DNA from: Hanleya hanleyi
Taxonomy: Eukaryota > Mollusca > Polyplacophora > Lepidopleurida > Hanleyidae
NCBI GenBank assembly: GCA_036873755.1
Contig: JAVTVY010020316.1
Location: 19,345 to 83,344 of the forward strand
Reading direction: 5' to 3'
DNA: 64,000 nt
Shown in pieces: positions 34,360 to 42,716 of the stretch. The notes under the pieces were generated by a model. It was not told the DNA's origin and ran no database searches. It was given only the letters and a program-made list of their open reading frames with translations. Each line of letters starts with the position of its first letter. Position 1 is the first letter of the stretch. The position numbers and the translations under genes are program-made.

Positions 34360-36225
34360 AGTAGTAGGGTCTACCACTTTCGACTCACATTTCACCCGGA
34401 TGTAAAAATGACGTCACAACTTCCGATGGTGGCGCCATCTGTACACTTTGGATGCAAGGGAGACAACTCGAACAGATCAAGGCATGTACTGACCTGTCTA
34501 GGCTATAGTTCAGGAATACCTAAATAGACGTTTTGTGACCTAGGGGAGCCCCTAGTGGACCGATGGGGTCGAGTGAGGTATCCAGTGAAGCATTCGTGAA
34601 GGGGCATCTGATGGGCTGGGTGTGGGGTTGAAATTTCGGCATTCTGCGCATGCGCGGTTGCCAAAGGGTATGAAAATAGACGTTTTGGGAGCTAGGGGAG
34701 CCCCTAATGGGCCGATGGAGTTGTATGAGGTATCAAGGTAAAGCCTATGTGAAAGAGCATCCAGTCATGGGTGGGTGCATGTAAAATTGTTCCTGAAAAA
34801 AAAAACGGAACACGGACTTTATCGAAAAATTCGGGAAAATGGCTATGTGGGGTATGGGGGTATATAGGTCGCCGGGCTTAACGGGGCTTGCCTATCAATA
34901 GAGTTATCTTCCCCTAGTTCCATGGTGGGTGTATGTAACATTTTTCCTGAAAAAATACGGAACACGGACTTTATCCTAAATTACGGGAAAATGCCTATAT
35001 GGGGTATGGGGGGTATAGGACCATCCTGGGAAACCTACTTCTCGACATTTGCGGTATAGGTTGTGGGGTCTCGTTTTCTTAGTCATTTAGAACACGATAG
35101 GAAGTGTCCCGGAGCGAAACGGTGAAATTTTTGGAAAAAAGTCAACGAGACCCATATAGACCTATATAGTTCCATACTGGGGGTATAGGACCGATGTTTG
35201 TCCCACTGGGAAACCTACTTCTATACATTTGCGGTAGGGTTGTTTTGATTTGTTTTCTTAGTCTCGTCATTTAGAACACGATAGGAAGTGTCCCGGCACG
35301 AATCGGTGAAATTTTTGAAAAAAATCACCGAGACCCATATAGACCTATATATGGTCGTCACTACCTCTGGTCTATAGTGACGTCGATATATAGGCCCATA
35401 CTGGGGTATAGGACCGATGTTTGTCCCACTGGGAAACCTACTTCTATACATTTGCGGTAGGGTTGTTTGGATTTGTTTTCTTAGTCTCGTCATTTAGATC
35501 ACGATAGGAAGTGTCCCGGCACGAAACGGTGAAATGTTTGAAAAAAGTTACCGAGGCCTGGGTAGGCTCATATAGACCCATATACTGGGATATATGCCGA
35601 ATGTATGTATAAATCCATACGGGGTGGACATGTTGGAGCCTAGGTGAGTCCCTGGTGGTCCGATGGGGTCGAGTGAGGTCTTGTTTTGAAGGTCTCATGC
35701 AGGAGCACTTGATTACACTAATGGTTCGTTCGTTGTCAATACTCTGCGCATGCAGTACTACATTCCGTAGTATAGAAAGCAGGCATTTTGGGGGGGTTGT
35801 GTGTGGGTGTGTTTGGGTTAGAGATGGGCTATTCACGGTTCGAATGGGTCGTGTGAGGTATTCATGTGAAGCCTATGTGAGGGAGTCTCTGATGGCGTGG
35901 ATGTGGGGTTGACATAGGGTCATTCTGCGCATGCGCGGTAGCCCAAGGGTATGGACATAGACGTTTTTGGGGTCTAGGCGAGCCCTATTGACCTTTGACC
36001 TCAGAAATTTGCATATGACGTCACTTCCGGTTTGGGTGAATGAGGCGTGACCTTTGGACATGTCCAGACTTTGTCATGTGTTTGTCATGTACTGCGGTTG
36101 CGCAAGTGTGTGTGACGTCACTTCCGGTTTGGGTGAATTCACCTGGATGTAAAAATGACGCCACTTCCGGTTTGGGTGAATGCTCAAACACTACCGCCAA
36201 CTTTCCCGGCCCGCACCCCGGCCCG
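34360..36225 (+). repeat. Element B left terminal inverted repeat
   Basis: Pairs inverted with about 44,646-46,926. Subrepeats include GGTGTATGTAA...CGGAACACGGACTTTATC and the 'TTTCTTAGTCTCGTCATTTAG' type phrase. Two TGACGTCACTTCCGG composites lie at about 36,019 and 36,115, with a degenerate third near 36,159 (TGACGCCACTTCCGG). TGCGCATGCGCGG lies near 34,645 and 35,925. Relative to the right arm it lacks the CCGCGG-rich piece near 46,650-46,760. Frames here are not genes. Confidence 0.85.
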
Positions 36226-36586
36226 CACCGGCTCGGCCCGCCCCGGCCGCAACGAGCGCGCGCGCGGGTTATGTGACCTTTGGACATGCCCAGACTTGTC
36301 TGACCGCCATTGTTGGAAAATGGCGGCTAATGGCGACTAATGGCTTAAGGTGACCGCCATTGTGGGAAAATGGCGGATAATGGCGGATAATGGCGGAAGG
36401 TGAACGCCATTGTGGAAAACCCCCACAGACAGGGAAGTACATGCATTTCTATGATGTTCACGCATAATAAAAGGATTGATCTGTAATCTGTGTTGTTGTT
36501 GTTGCTCTCTTTTTTGGACTAACCCATCAGAATAGTACGTATCACGGACTACACCCGACGTCTAGGCGCGCATGTGTGACATGGTC
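36226..36586 (+). promoter_or_regulatory. Element B upstream regulatory region
   Basis: Between the TIR and the first gene are GC-rich sequence, then at about 36,300-36,415 repeats of AAAATGGCGG and TAATGGCGG separated by GACCGCCATTGTGG, resembling YY1-type AANATGGCGG sites on both strands. The last 120 bp match element A (25.1 kb), including a CCAAT-like box. Confidence 0.5.
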
Positions 36587-36592
36587 TATAAA
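36587..36592 (+). promoter_or_regulatory. TATA box, gene 36,640
   Basis: TATAAA, 53 nt before the ATG, with a TCATTT initiator-like sequence whose A is at 36,620 (+33). The arrangement is identical in element A. Confidence 0.7.
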
Positions 36593-36639
36593 ACACGTCT
36601 CTCTGGATCCTACACCTTCATTTCTACGGTTGTAGAGCC

Positions 36640-36966
36640 ATGACGGAGATCCAGCCCTATGCGACTCGCATTTTACAGCATGCCACCGTGGTGAATTCAC
36701 TCACGGGTTATCGAGCAGTGGTCCGGTCCATGTTTGCAGATGGCGACGACAACGAGGGGCGACGCCAGATCCTGAACGAGTTCACAGAAGCGGTCCTCGA
36801 CAGAGTGCACTCGATGGAGAGGTGTGCCATCACTCGCCACTACTGGACTATGACAGCCATCCTTGATGCTCGGGCTATGGACCAGGAGTGCTCACGCCGG
36901 AACCAGCGACGGCTGGTTGGCCTCACAATAGTCTGTGCCCTATTGACCCTGGCGCTGTGGTATTGA
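36640..36966 (+). CDS. Small tail-anchored membrane protein
   Basis: 108 residues, intact. The soluble part is predicted helical (RRQILNEFTEAVLDRVHSME at about residues 42-61), followed by a basic RRNQRR and a C-terminal hydrophobic stretch (about residues 91-108, LVGLTIVCALLTLALWY) that reaches the last residue, so it is a candidate tail-anchored protein. I do not recognise a family. It is the first rightward gene after the TIR in both A and B and has its own TATA and initiator. A virion membrane or host-interaction role is possible but not shown. Confidence 0.6.
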   Translation: MTEIQPYATRILQHATVVNSLTGYRAVVRSMFADGDDNEGRRQILNEFTEAVLDRVHSMERCAITRHYWTMTAILDARAMDQECSRRNQRRLVGLTIVCALLTLALWY

Positions 36967-36975
36967 CAGTGGGAC

Positions 36976-36983
36976 TATAAATA
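36976..36983 (+). promoter_or_regulatory. TATA box, gene 37,034
   Basis: TATAAATA only 10 nt after the previous stop codon. A TCATTC initiator-like sequence has its A at 37,008 (+32) and the ATG is at 37,034 (+58). Confidence 0.7.
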
Positions 36984-37033
36984 CGAGGGTCAGACAGAGT
37001 GTGCGTCATTCAACGATCGTCATTGGATCAAGC

Positions 37034-37459
37034 ATGTCACCCGTCCTACGAGCCATCCTGCCCCTTACACCCCGGGTGGGGTTACACGTCTATGAAGATA
37101 AAGTCACCCTCGTGGAAGACCGTGGAGATGTTTGCTGGTCGCCCGCTGAGACCGTATCGAATACGGTTATGCTACACCGTGACGGCTGGACCAAATTTAA
37201 ACGGGTGTTGAGCGGCGAGCTCGCTGGACACGTCATCCACATAGACAATGCCATCTACGTATACCGTGGACCCTTCTTCCCACGCCTGGGCCGCTACCAA
37301 GACCCTACGCGAAGCTTCACCCTAGACCTCGATCTGTGGACAGCCTTCGAGAAAGTGGTGCCTGTCGTGGACAAGCTGTTTACACCGGACGAGCGGTCAT
37401 CAGACGAGTTGGAGTGGGCTCGTACCCTGAGAGAAGCGGCGGCAGAACCCAATGAATAA
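37034..37459 (+). CDS. PC4-like protein 1 (paralogue of 37,611)
   Basis: 141 residues from the first ATG after the TATA/initiator; an upstream in-frame GTG at 37,001 lies before the predicted transcription start. It shares with the 37,611 product L.VY.DKV...E..GD.C, GWTKFKRVLSGEL.G..IH, VY..RGPFF and a late FTL...LW.A.E..V..VD segment. The F.L....W..L....D pattern at the end and the preceding beta-rich part resemble the PC4/Sub1 single-strand DNA-binding fold, found in some Polinton-linked proteins. That is inference from pattern only. A role in element transcription or replication would fit. Confidence 0.55.
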   Translation: MSPVLRAILPLTPRVGLHVYEDKVTLVEDRGDVCWSPAETVSNTVMLHRDGWTKFKRVLSGELAGHVIHIDNAIYVYRGPFFPRLGRYQDPTRSFTLDLDLWTAFEKVVPVVDKLFTPDERSSDELEWARTLREAAAEPNE

Positions 37460-37563
37460 CTGTCTAGCCATGAACCAGACGACGATGCCATTGATTACCC
37501 GGCTAGACATCAGTCAGCCCAGTGACATGACCACCTGATCCTTTGATCTCACGGGGTTCTCCC

Positions 37564-37571
37564 TATAAATA
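37564..37571 (+). promoter_or_regulatory. TATA box, gene 37,611
   Basis: TATAAATA followed by ACGAGAGACAGTC, the same context as at 36,976. Initiator-like CCATTC has its A at 37,596 (+32); the ATG is at +47. Confidence 0.7.
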
Positions 37572-37610
37572 CGAGAGACAGTCAAATCTGGTTCCATTCA
37601 CGTACTGACC

Positions 37611-38081
37611 ATGGCGGAGCATATAATACTGGCGTATCTCAGCTTGACCCCCGAGGGTTTCCTGCACGTGTATGCGGATAAGGTCGATATCATGGAGGAG
37701 GTGGGAGACATCTGTGATGCGGACCCTACACAACCGTGCCCGGCTCACATTCGTCTGTCCCGAGAGGGCTGGACCAAATTCAAACGGGTGTTGTCTGGTG
37801 AACTGGACGGCGACCTCATCCACTTGTGTCACGATGTGTACATCCGACGCGGCCCTTTCTTTGCTCAATTGGCTCTGCTAGATGGGGGTACAGTGCATTT
37901 TACCCTTCACCCTCATCTATGGTCTGCATTGGAAGATGCCGTGGTAGATATGGATCAAGTGCTTATCAAGCGGTCATCAGACGAGTTGGACTGGTCATTT
38001 ACCATGGACACTGTGGAAGCCAACGAAGAAAATCAGAAAGAAACTCCGGCCCAAGATATACCCGTTATAAATAAACGATAG
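37611..38081 (+). CDS. PC4-like protein 2 (paralogue of 37,034)
   Basis: 156 residues, intact. It aligns with the previous gene over residues about 10-128: LHVYADKVDIMEE, a linker with CDADPTQPCP, GWTKFKRVLSGELDGDLIHL, VYIRRGPFFAQL, VHFTLHPHLWSALEDAVVDMD and RSSDELDW. An acidic/polar tail follows. The pair arose by duplication inside the element. Similarity of VHFTLHPHLWSALEDAV to the PC4 C-terminal helix signature is suggestive but unverified. Element A has lost this gene by deletion. Confidence 0.55.
   Translation: MAEHIILAYLSLTPEGFLHVYADKVDIMEEVGDICDADPTQPCPAHIRLSREGWTKFKRVLSGELDGDLIHLCHDVYIRRGPFFAQLALLDGGTVHFTLHPHLWSALEDAVVDMDQVLIKRSSDELDWSFTMDTVEANEENQKETPAQDIPVINKR
38066..38073 (+). 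promoter_or_regulatory. TATA box of integrase gene inside upstream coding region
   Basis: TATAAATA lies in the last codons of the previous gene, 44 nt before the integrase ATG, with TCATCATT near +30. This is very compact promoter placement. Confidence 0.65.
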
Positions 38082-38109
38082 AGCCAGGGTCTATCATCAT
38101 TTTGTCACC

Positions 38110-39183
38110 ATGAAGCGCTGGGAGAAGGTGTTGGATAACTTATACTACAGTCCCGACAGTCCGGCTGCGTATAGTGCAGTGTCGGCTCTCTATCGAGCGG
38201 CCAAACCCCAGGGGATACAACGTGCCCAAGTCCGAGATTGGTTAAGAAAACAAGACACCTATACCTTACATCGAGCTGTCCGTCGTCATTTTCTACGGAA
38301 CCGGGTCATCGTGGGAGGAATAGATGCCCAGTGGCAAGCGAATTTGGTCGATATGAGCGCCTTTGCCAAACACAACGATGGGAATCGGTATATCTTGACG
38401 TGCATCGATATCCTATCCAAGTATGCGTGGGTGGTGCCCATCCGGACGAAAACGGGGGCTAATCTCATAGCGGCGTTCAAAGACGTCTTCAAGACCGGGC
38501 GCAAACCTTTGTATTTGCAAACCGACGAAGGCACGGAATTCCTCAACAGACCGTTCCAACAGTTTCTGAAAGCCCAGAAGGTGTTTTTCTTCCATACTTA
38601 CAACGAGACCAAGGCTTCAGTGGTGGAAAGGTTCAACAGGACATTCAAAGGCCGTATGTATAAATATTTCACCTATAAGAATACAAGACGGTACATCGAT
38701 GTTCTCCCGAAACTTGTGAGTGGTTACAATCGAGCCTATCATCGGAGTATAGAGAGAGCCCCAATTACCGTGACCCAAAGCAATGAAGCCCAAGTCCGGC
38801 GTGTCCTGTACCCCAGGCCATCGCAGCGAACGACGAAGGCGGTGTACAAGGTCGGGGACCCTGTACGGATCAGCAAAGTCAAGGGCAAGTTCGAGAAAAG
38901 TTACTTTCCCAACTGGAGCGATGAGCACTTGCTGATTAAACGGCGCCTACCCCGAGAGCGGCGAGTCTGTGAACTGGAAGATCTTCAAGGGGAACCGTTG
39001 CTAGGGACGTTTTACGAGACGGAATTACAGCCTGTCGTAAAAACACAGCAAGACTACTACACGGTGGAGCAGATTTTGAAAACGGAACGTCGACGTGGCA
39101 AACTGTTTCATTCCGTCAAATGGCAAGACTGGCCCAGTTCCTTCAATTCCTGGGTCACTGCCAACCAGGTGAAACGACTATAA
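38110..39183 (+). CDS. Polinton retroviral-type integrase with chromodomain
   Basis: 357 residues, intact. Residues about 1-65 form the N-terminal helical region, and the rve core follows with acidic residues at D81 (NLVDMS), D139 (LQTDEGTEF) and E173 (VVERFNRTFKG), the D,D,E triad. A C-terminal chromodomain (about residues 312-357) shows YYTVEQIL...VKW..WP...NSWV. The enzyme would insert element DNA and create the 6-bp target duplications seen here, acting in the nucleus; the chromodomain may guide target choice. It has its own TATA inside the previous gene, and its stop overlaps the next TATA. Element A lacks it. Confidence 0.93.
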   Translation: MKRWEKVLDNLYYSPDSPAAYSAVSALYRAAKPQGIQRAQVRDWLRKQDTYTLHRAVRRHFLRNRVIVGGIDAQWQANLVDMSAFAKHNDGNRYILTCIDILSKYAWVVPIRTKTGANLIAAFKDVFKTGRKPLYLQTDEGTEFLNRPFQQFLKAQKVFFFHTYNETKASVVERFNRTFKGRMYKYFTYKNTRRYIDVLPKLVSGYNRAYHRSIERAPITVTQSNEAQVRRVLYPRPSQRTTKAVYKVGDPVRISKVKGKFEKSYFPNWSDEHLLIKRRLPRERRVCELEDLQGEPLLGTFYETELQPVVKTQQDYYTVEQILKTERRRGKLFHSVKWQDWPSSFNSWVTANQVKRL

Positions 39184-39184
39184 A
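39179..39184 (+). promoter_or_regulatory. TATA box overlapping the integrase stop codon
   Basis: TATAAA includes the integrase TAA stop. Initiator-like TTCATTCC has its A at 39,211 (+32); the ATG is at 39,234 (+55). Confidence 0.65.
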
Positions 39185-39233
39185 GCCAGACACCCCTACC
39201 GTCATCCTTCATTCCACGTCCGACCACAGTGCT

Positions 39234-39821
39234 ATGGGCAAACAGCAGCTGCCTCTGAACACAGCGTCTCCCAAAACGCGCAAAGCGCAAGTGGGCTTTA
39301 TGGTGATATTGCTAACCCTGCTGAGTGTGTTGTACGGAGGTGTGTTTTACGACGTAGCCTATGTCAGCACGTTGCTTAACCAACTGAGAACACCAGCCAC
39401 CAGTGAAACCGGTCTACAGATAGCACCAGTCAACCCCGTATCGAGCCCAGTCACCACCACCACACCCCGTGTACAAGCCACGTCGAGCTCCACACCAAGC
39501 TCTACACCTACACCAAGTACACCCACTACGTCTAAAAACCCACCGGATTTCATCCCTCACAGTAAACAGACAACGACCACCGACGTTGTACCCACCACCA
39601 TCATCATTCCTGACAGTGAACAGACAACGACGACCGACGTTGTACCCACCACTCCAGTTCACTCGTACGAAATTTACAAGAGCGGGTTACCACAACAGCG
39701 CATACAGCTCGAACCATGGACCCTCGGTGGCAGCATTCCTTCACTTGCGTCATCGCAGGACCGACGGGTTCCGGCAAAACGCACTTCGTCAGAAAGCTCT
39801 TTCAACACGCCGACAGCATGA
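39234..39821 (+). CDS. Mucin-like single-pass membrane protein
   Basis: 195 residues from the ATG after the TATA/initiator. A short basic N-terminus (KTRKAQ) precedes one hydrophobic segment (about residues 20-42, VGFMVILLTLLSVLYGGVFY), then a Ser/Thr/Pro-rich stalk with an internal duplication of QTTTTDVVPTT. The pattern fits a type II membrane glycoprotein with dense O-glycosylation. No family recognised. Its last 106 nt overlap the ATPase gene in another frame, so the C-terminal 35 residues may be constrained by that gene. Confidence 0.55.
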   Translation: MGKQQLPLNTASPKTRKAQVGFMVILLTLLSVLYGGVFYDVAYVSTLLNQLRTPATSETGLQIAPVNPVSSPVTTTTPRVQATSSSTPSSTPTPSTPTTSKNPPDFIPHSKQTTTTDVVPTTIIIPDSEQTTTTDVVPTTPVHSYEIYKSGLPQQRIQLEPWTLGGSIPSLASSQDRRVPAKRTSSESSFNTPTA

Positions 39822-40318
39822 TCACCCCACCCATTGCCCGAGTCGTGTGGTGTTACGGAGAATGGCAGGAAGCGTATGCAGCAATGCCCCACATCACGTT
39901 CGTGGAAGGCCTACCCAATCTGGCTGATTTGGAACCCGACACCTTGGTGGTTCTGGATGATCTCATGGCGGAGACGGATGCGCGGGTCACCCAACTCTTT
40001 ACCAAAGGCAGCAAGCATCGACGGCTCAGCATTGTGCAGAATCTGTTCAGTAAAAACAAAGAACATCGGAACATCAGCTTAAATGCCCACTACCTGGTGG
40101 TCTTCAAAAACCCGAGAGATACCACTCAACTGCTGCACCTGGCGAGACAGATGTATCCCGGCCGCACACCGTTTGCGTGGCTCCCCCAGCTGGGGTCTGT
40201 GTGTTTGATGATGGAGATAATGAAAAGAATGAATACCACAGCAGGGTTGACTTTGTCTCTGTTCTCTGAGATAGGTAAAAAGAGCAGAGTTGTGAGTTCT
40301 AGCATTAGTTGTACATGA
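39716..40318 (+). CDS. FtsK/HerA-type DNA-packaging ATPase, C-terminally truncated
   Basis: 200 residues. Walker A GPTGSGKT is at residues 15-22, Walker B LVVLDD at 77-82, then LFTKGSKHR, the conserved QNLFSKNKEHRNISLNAHY block and FKNPRD....LARQMYP. These identify the A32/FtsK-like ATPase that pumps DNA into the capsid in Polintons and related viruses. After RQMYPGRT homology stops, and the remaining about 45 residues (FAWLPQLGSVC...) look unrelated; the DNA there resembles the conserved 3'-end block (GCGTGGCTCCCCCAG). The native C-terminus appears to have been replaced by a deletion joining to 40.36 kb. Function is doubtful. Confidence 0.88.
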   Translation: MDPRWQHSFTCVIAGPTGSGKTHFVRKLFQHADSMITPPIARVVWCYGEWQEAYAAMPHITFVEGLPNLADLEPDTLVVLDDLMAETDARVTQLFTKGSKHRRLSIVQNLFSKNKEHRNISLNAHYLVVFKNPRDTTQLLHLARQMYPGRTPFAWLPQLGSVCLMMEIMKRMNTTAGLTLSLFSEIGKKSRVVSSSISCT

Positions 40319-40363
40319 TGTCTGCGCTCCCACGCTCCGTGTATTGAAGACGGCCCCACTCAA

Positions 40364-40643
40364 GTTGGTCCGAACCATTGTACGCGGTGCGGACCCTGAC
40401 CGTGTACGCTGTCTGTGCGAGATCGGGTACAACCTGTTAAAAGGCAACGTACCACTGACTCCGGCTCAGAAGACCAAGTTGGCCAAGCATAAGACAGATC
40501 TCCGAACCCTAGTCTAGAAGCGGGTCCCTCAAACACAAAAGAAAAAGGTGTTACAGAAAGATGGCTTCCTCGGGGCCATCTTAGCACCGTTGGCCGCTTT
40601 CGCGTTGGGTCCGGTATTGGGTGGACTCTTCGGCCGACAATGA
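40364..40643 (+). pseudogene. Small conserved Polinton protein, B copy (nonsense)
   Basis: The frame reads VRTIVRGADPDRVRCLCEIG, YNLLKGNVPLTPAQKTKL, then an in-frame TAG near 40,514, then KRVPQTQKKKVLQ and a Gly/Ala-rich hydrophobic tail (GFLGAILAPLAAFALGPVLG). This design, a helical start, a basic hinge and a hydrophobic C-terminus, recurs in many Polintons between ATPase and capsid genes; the hydrophobic tail suggests membrane contact. The 5' end lies at a deletion junction. Its TGA overlaps the next ATG as ATGA (40,640-40,643). Confidence 0.6.
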
Positions 40644-41419
40644 ACCACACGAAAAAAATGGTCCTCGTCGAACCTCGGTTGCTTCAAAACCTCCAATCAC
40701 CCTACCCTGTCCCACCTACGGTGAAGACCATAAACACCCTCGATGGAGAGATGCAACAGATCTCACAGAGACCGGGGTTAAGCGATAGTGAGAAAGTACA
40801 ACGGTGCAATGAGACGCTTCAACGGTACATGACGTTCATGAACCAATACAAAACCCTCTCTACCCCACCACCACCACCACCACCACCACCACCACCACGT
40901 GACACACCGCCGACCTCAGCACCGCTCCAACAGCCGCCATTACCAAGGGTACCACCCACAGCTCCACAGTGGGTGGAAGACGAAGTCCTGAAGAGTGTAC
41001 CTGCATCGTTCAAGAAACAAGCTGGCCTGGTATTACAACGGACGAAACAGAATCCGAACATGACTTGGAATGATAAAGGCGAACTCCTGGTACAGAATCA
41101 GGTGGTCACGGGGACCCACATGACGGATTTAGTGAATGACCTGATGCGTCAACGCAGGTCGCACACGGATCCTCGAGGATGGGAGGCCTTCGCTCAAGGC
41201 TTGAAAGACATGCATGTACCACAGGAATTGGTGGGGAACCCCCACCGCTGGGCCTTTATGCAGCGAACCCAGCAATCGCCGAGTGGCCCACTACCTTCTT
41301 GGGAATCCGACTGGGAAACGGAGTCACCCCCCAAAACACCACCACCACAACGGGCACCTTCTTTTCAGACCTTTAAAAACCACCGTCGATCAGGACACCC
41401 CACATCTCCAGAGCCGTGA
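40640..41419 (+). CDS. Proline-rich conserved Polinton protein of unknown function
   Basis: 259 residues, intact. It starts KKMVLVEPRLLQNLQ, followed by helical segments (LDGEMQQISQR, DSEKVQRCNETLQRYMTFMNQYK), an eleven-residue proline run at about residues 75-85, a conserved middle (WVEDEVLKSVPASFKKQAGL, WNDKGELLVQNQVV), THMTDLVNDLMRQRR and a Pro/Ser-rich tail. Proteins opening with MVLV.P.LL...  and a coiled segment are common beside capsid genes in Polintons, but their function is not established. It starts by ATGA overlap with the preceding small gene. Confidence 0.6.
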   Translation: MNHTKKMVLVEPRLLQNLQSPYPVPPTVKTINTLDGEMQQISQRPGLSDSEKVQRCNETLQRYMTFMNQYKTLSTPPPPPPPPPPPRDTPPTSAPLQQPPLPRVPPTAPQWVEDEVLKSVPASFKKQAGLVLQRTKQNPNMTWNDKGELLVQNQVVTGTHMTDLVNDLMRQRRSHTDPRGWEAFAQGLKDMHVPQELVGNPHRWAFMQRTQQSPSGPLPSWESDWETESPPKTPPPQRAPSFQTFKNHRRSGHPTSPEP

Positions 41420-41481
41420 CACGTAGCAAGTCAACGCGACGAACACGACGCCGGACACAACCGCCCAAGGCCTGGAACACC

Positions 41482-41489
41482 TATTAAAA
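41482..41489 (+). promoter_or_regulatory. TATA-like element of the structural cassette
   Basis: TATTAAAA lies 39 nt before the penton-like ATG; initiator-like CTCAGTC has its A at 41,514 (+32). It is the last convincing promoter before the almost gapless penton, pVI, capsid and protease genes. Confidence 0.55.
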
Positions 41490-41520
41490 CCAACAACAGC
41501 AGCAGGACAGCTCAGTCGCC

Positions 41521-42252
41521 ATGTTTTACCTCACCCTACCCAGTAACAGTTCGCTGGATGTGTTTCCTGAAAACACCTTGGCCAAGTACGTGACCCAGTT
41601 ACCGCAACCGTTGCATTTACCTGGGCGCTGGGAATGTGGCCTCGTGGATATCCAATACCCTTACTCGTGGTACAACGTGCCAGCCAATGAAGTGTGGTAC
41701 GAGGTGATCTGCGAAGGCAAAAACACCCGACTCACCCTTCCCGAAGGCCAATACGATACCTCCAAGGAGTTCATGGGTGGGCTGTCAAGACTGTTGCATT
41801 ATAAGGCTCTACGGGAGGCCACGAATACTTCAAAACCCATCAAATCCTTTCCCTTCAAGAATCACGTGGACTTCGATTACAGCGCACACAACGACAAGGC
41901 ACAGATCCTTCTCACCGCCAACGTGAGTGTCGTACTGAGTCCTATCCTACAGCAAATGCTGGGTCTCGCTCACGCGAACTACACGGGCCCATCCGAGGAC
42001 CATGGCCAGATCCCGATGGATATGAAGTCGGGTATGTACGGACTCTACGTCTATTCGGACGTAGTCGACAACCACATCGTGGGCGATATCAACACACCTC
42101 TGTTACGGGTGGTCCCCATTAAAAAGAGGTATGGAGATCAAGTCACCCACAGTTTCAACCACATGCTCTACTTGCCCGTACGACAAACCGACATCAACAC
42201 GATCACGGTGGATATAAGAGATGACACGGGACGACCGGTGGCATTCGAATGA
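41521..42252 (+). CDS. Penton-like minor capsid protein (early stop)
   Basis: 243 residues. The start MFYLTLPSNSSLDVFPENTL, then LP.PLHLPGRWECGLVDIQYP and WYNV, are the signature of Polinton minor capsid (penton base-like, single jelly-roll) proteins, which close the fivefold vertices. The mostly beta-strand sequence supports this. Compared with element A, a codon near 42,250 has become TGA, removing about 20 C-terminal residues. The gene leads the structural cassette and has its own TATA/initiator. Confidence 0.85.
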   Translation: MFYLTLPSNSSLDVFPENTLAKYVTQLPQPLHLPGRWECGLVDIQYPYSWYNVPANEVWYEVICEGKNTRLTLPEGQYDTSKEFMGGLSRLLHYKALREATNTSKPIKSFPFKNHVDFDYSAHNDKAQILLTANVSVVLSPILQQMLGLAHANYTGPSEDHGQIPMDMKSGMYGLYVYSDVVDNHIVGDINTPLLRVVPIKKRYGDQVTHSFNHMLYLPVRQTDINTITVDIRDDTGRPVAFE

Positions 42253-42308
42253 GGAAAAGTGGTGCTGACACTTCATTTTCGACAAGCACGTGCTCCCCAC
42301 TTTGCATA

Positions 42309-42713
42309 ATGAAAGTACCTTACGAGTGCGATGCACGCAGCTATATGGACTATTATGCCCAACAGGCCGGGGGCGGCTTTCCGGTCTTTAGCGGTGCACG
42401 CATGCAACGAGGACATGGACTGGGGAACATACTCGGCAGCATCGTCAGAACGTTCCTGCCCTTGGTGACGCGTGGGGTGAAAGCAATCGGCAAACAAGCG
42501 GTACGCAGTGGACTGCAAGTGGCCGTTGATGTCTTGGGGGGTACGGCACCCAAAGAAGCCTTGAAACGGCGGGCCAAAGAAGCGGGATGCGTCTTGGTGA
42601 CCAAAGCACAACGCACCGTAGGGAATAAAAGAGCTGCCCCACCGAGACCACGCACCAGTCGACGACCGACCCAGCGACGACGCACATCGAAGACCCAGGA
42701 TATCTTTTCTTAA
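42309..42713 (+). CDS. pVI/pX-like minor virion protein
   Basis: 134 residues. I start it at 42,309 rather than the in-frame ATG at 42,249, because 42,249 lies in the lost penton tail and the element A homologue starts here. YYAQQAGGG could be a protease cleavage site. A glycine-led amphipathic helix (GHGLGNILGSIVRTFLPLV) is followed by VKAIGKQAVRSGLQVAVDVL, then a Lys/Arg-rich tail (RRAKEAG, RRPTQRRRTSK). This matches the membrane-active or core protein position in adintoviruses and Polintons. The stop is 3 nt before the capsid ATG. Confidence 0.65.
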   Translation: MKVPYECDARSYMDYYAQQAGGGFPVFSGARMQRGHGLGNILGSIVRTFLPLVTRGVKAIGKQAVRSGLQVAVDVLGGTAPKEALKRRAKEAGCVLVTKAQRTVGNKRAAPPRPRTSRRPTQRRRTSKTQDIFS

Positions 42714-42716
42714 AAC

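Noticed and set aside
37001..37459. GTG start at 37,001 for the first PC4-like gene
   Set aside because: It precedes the predicted initiator at 37,008; the ATG at 37,034 matches the paralogue and the A copy.
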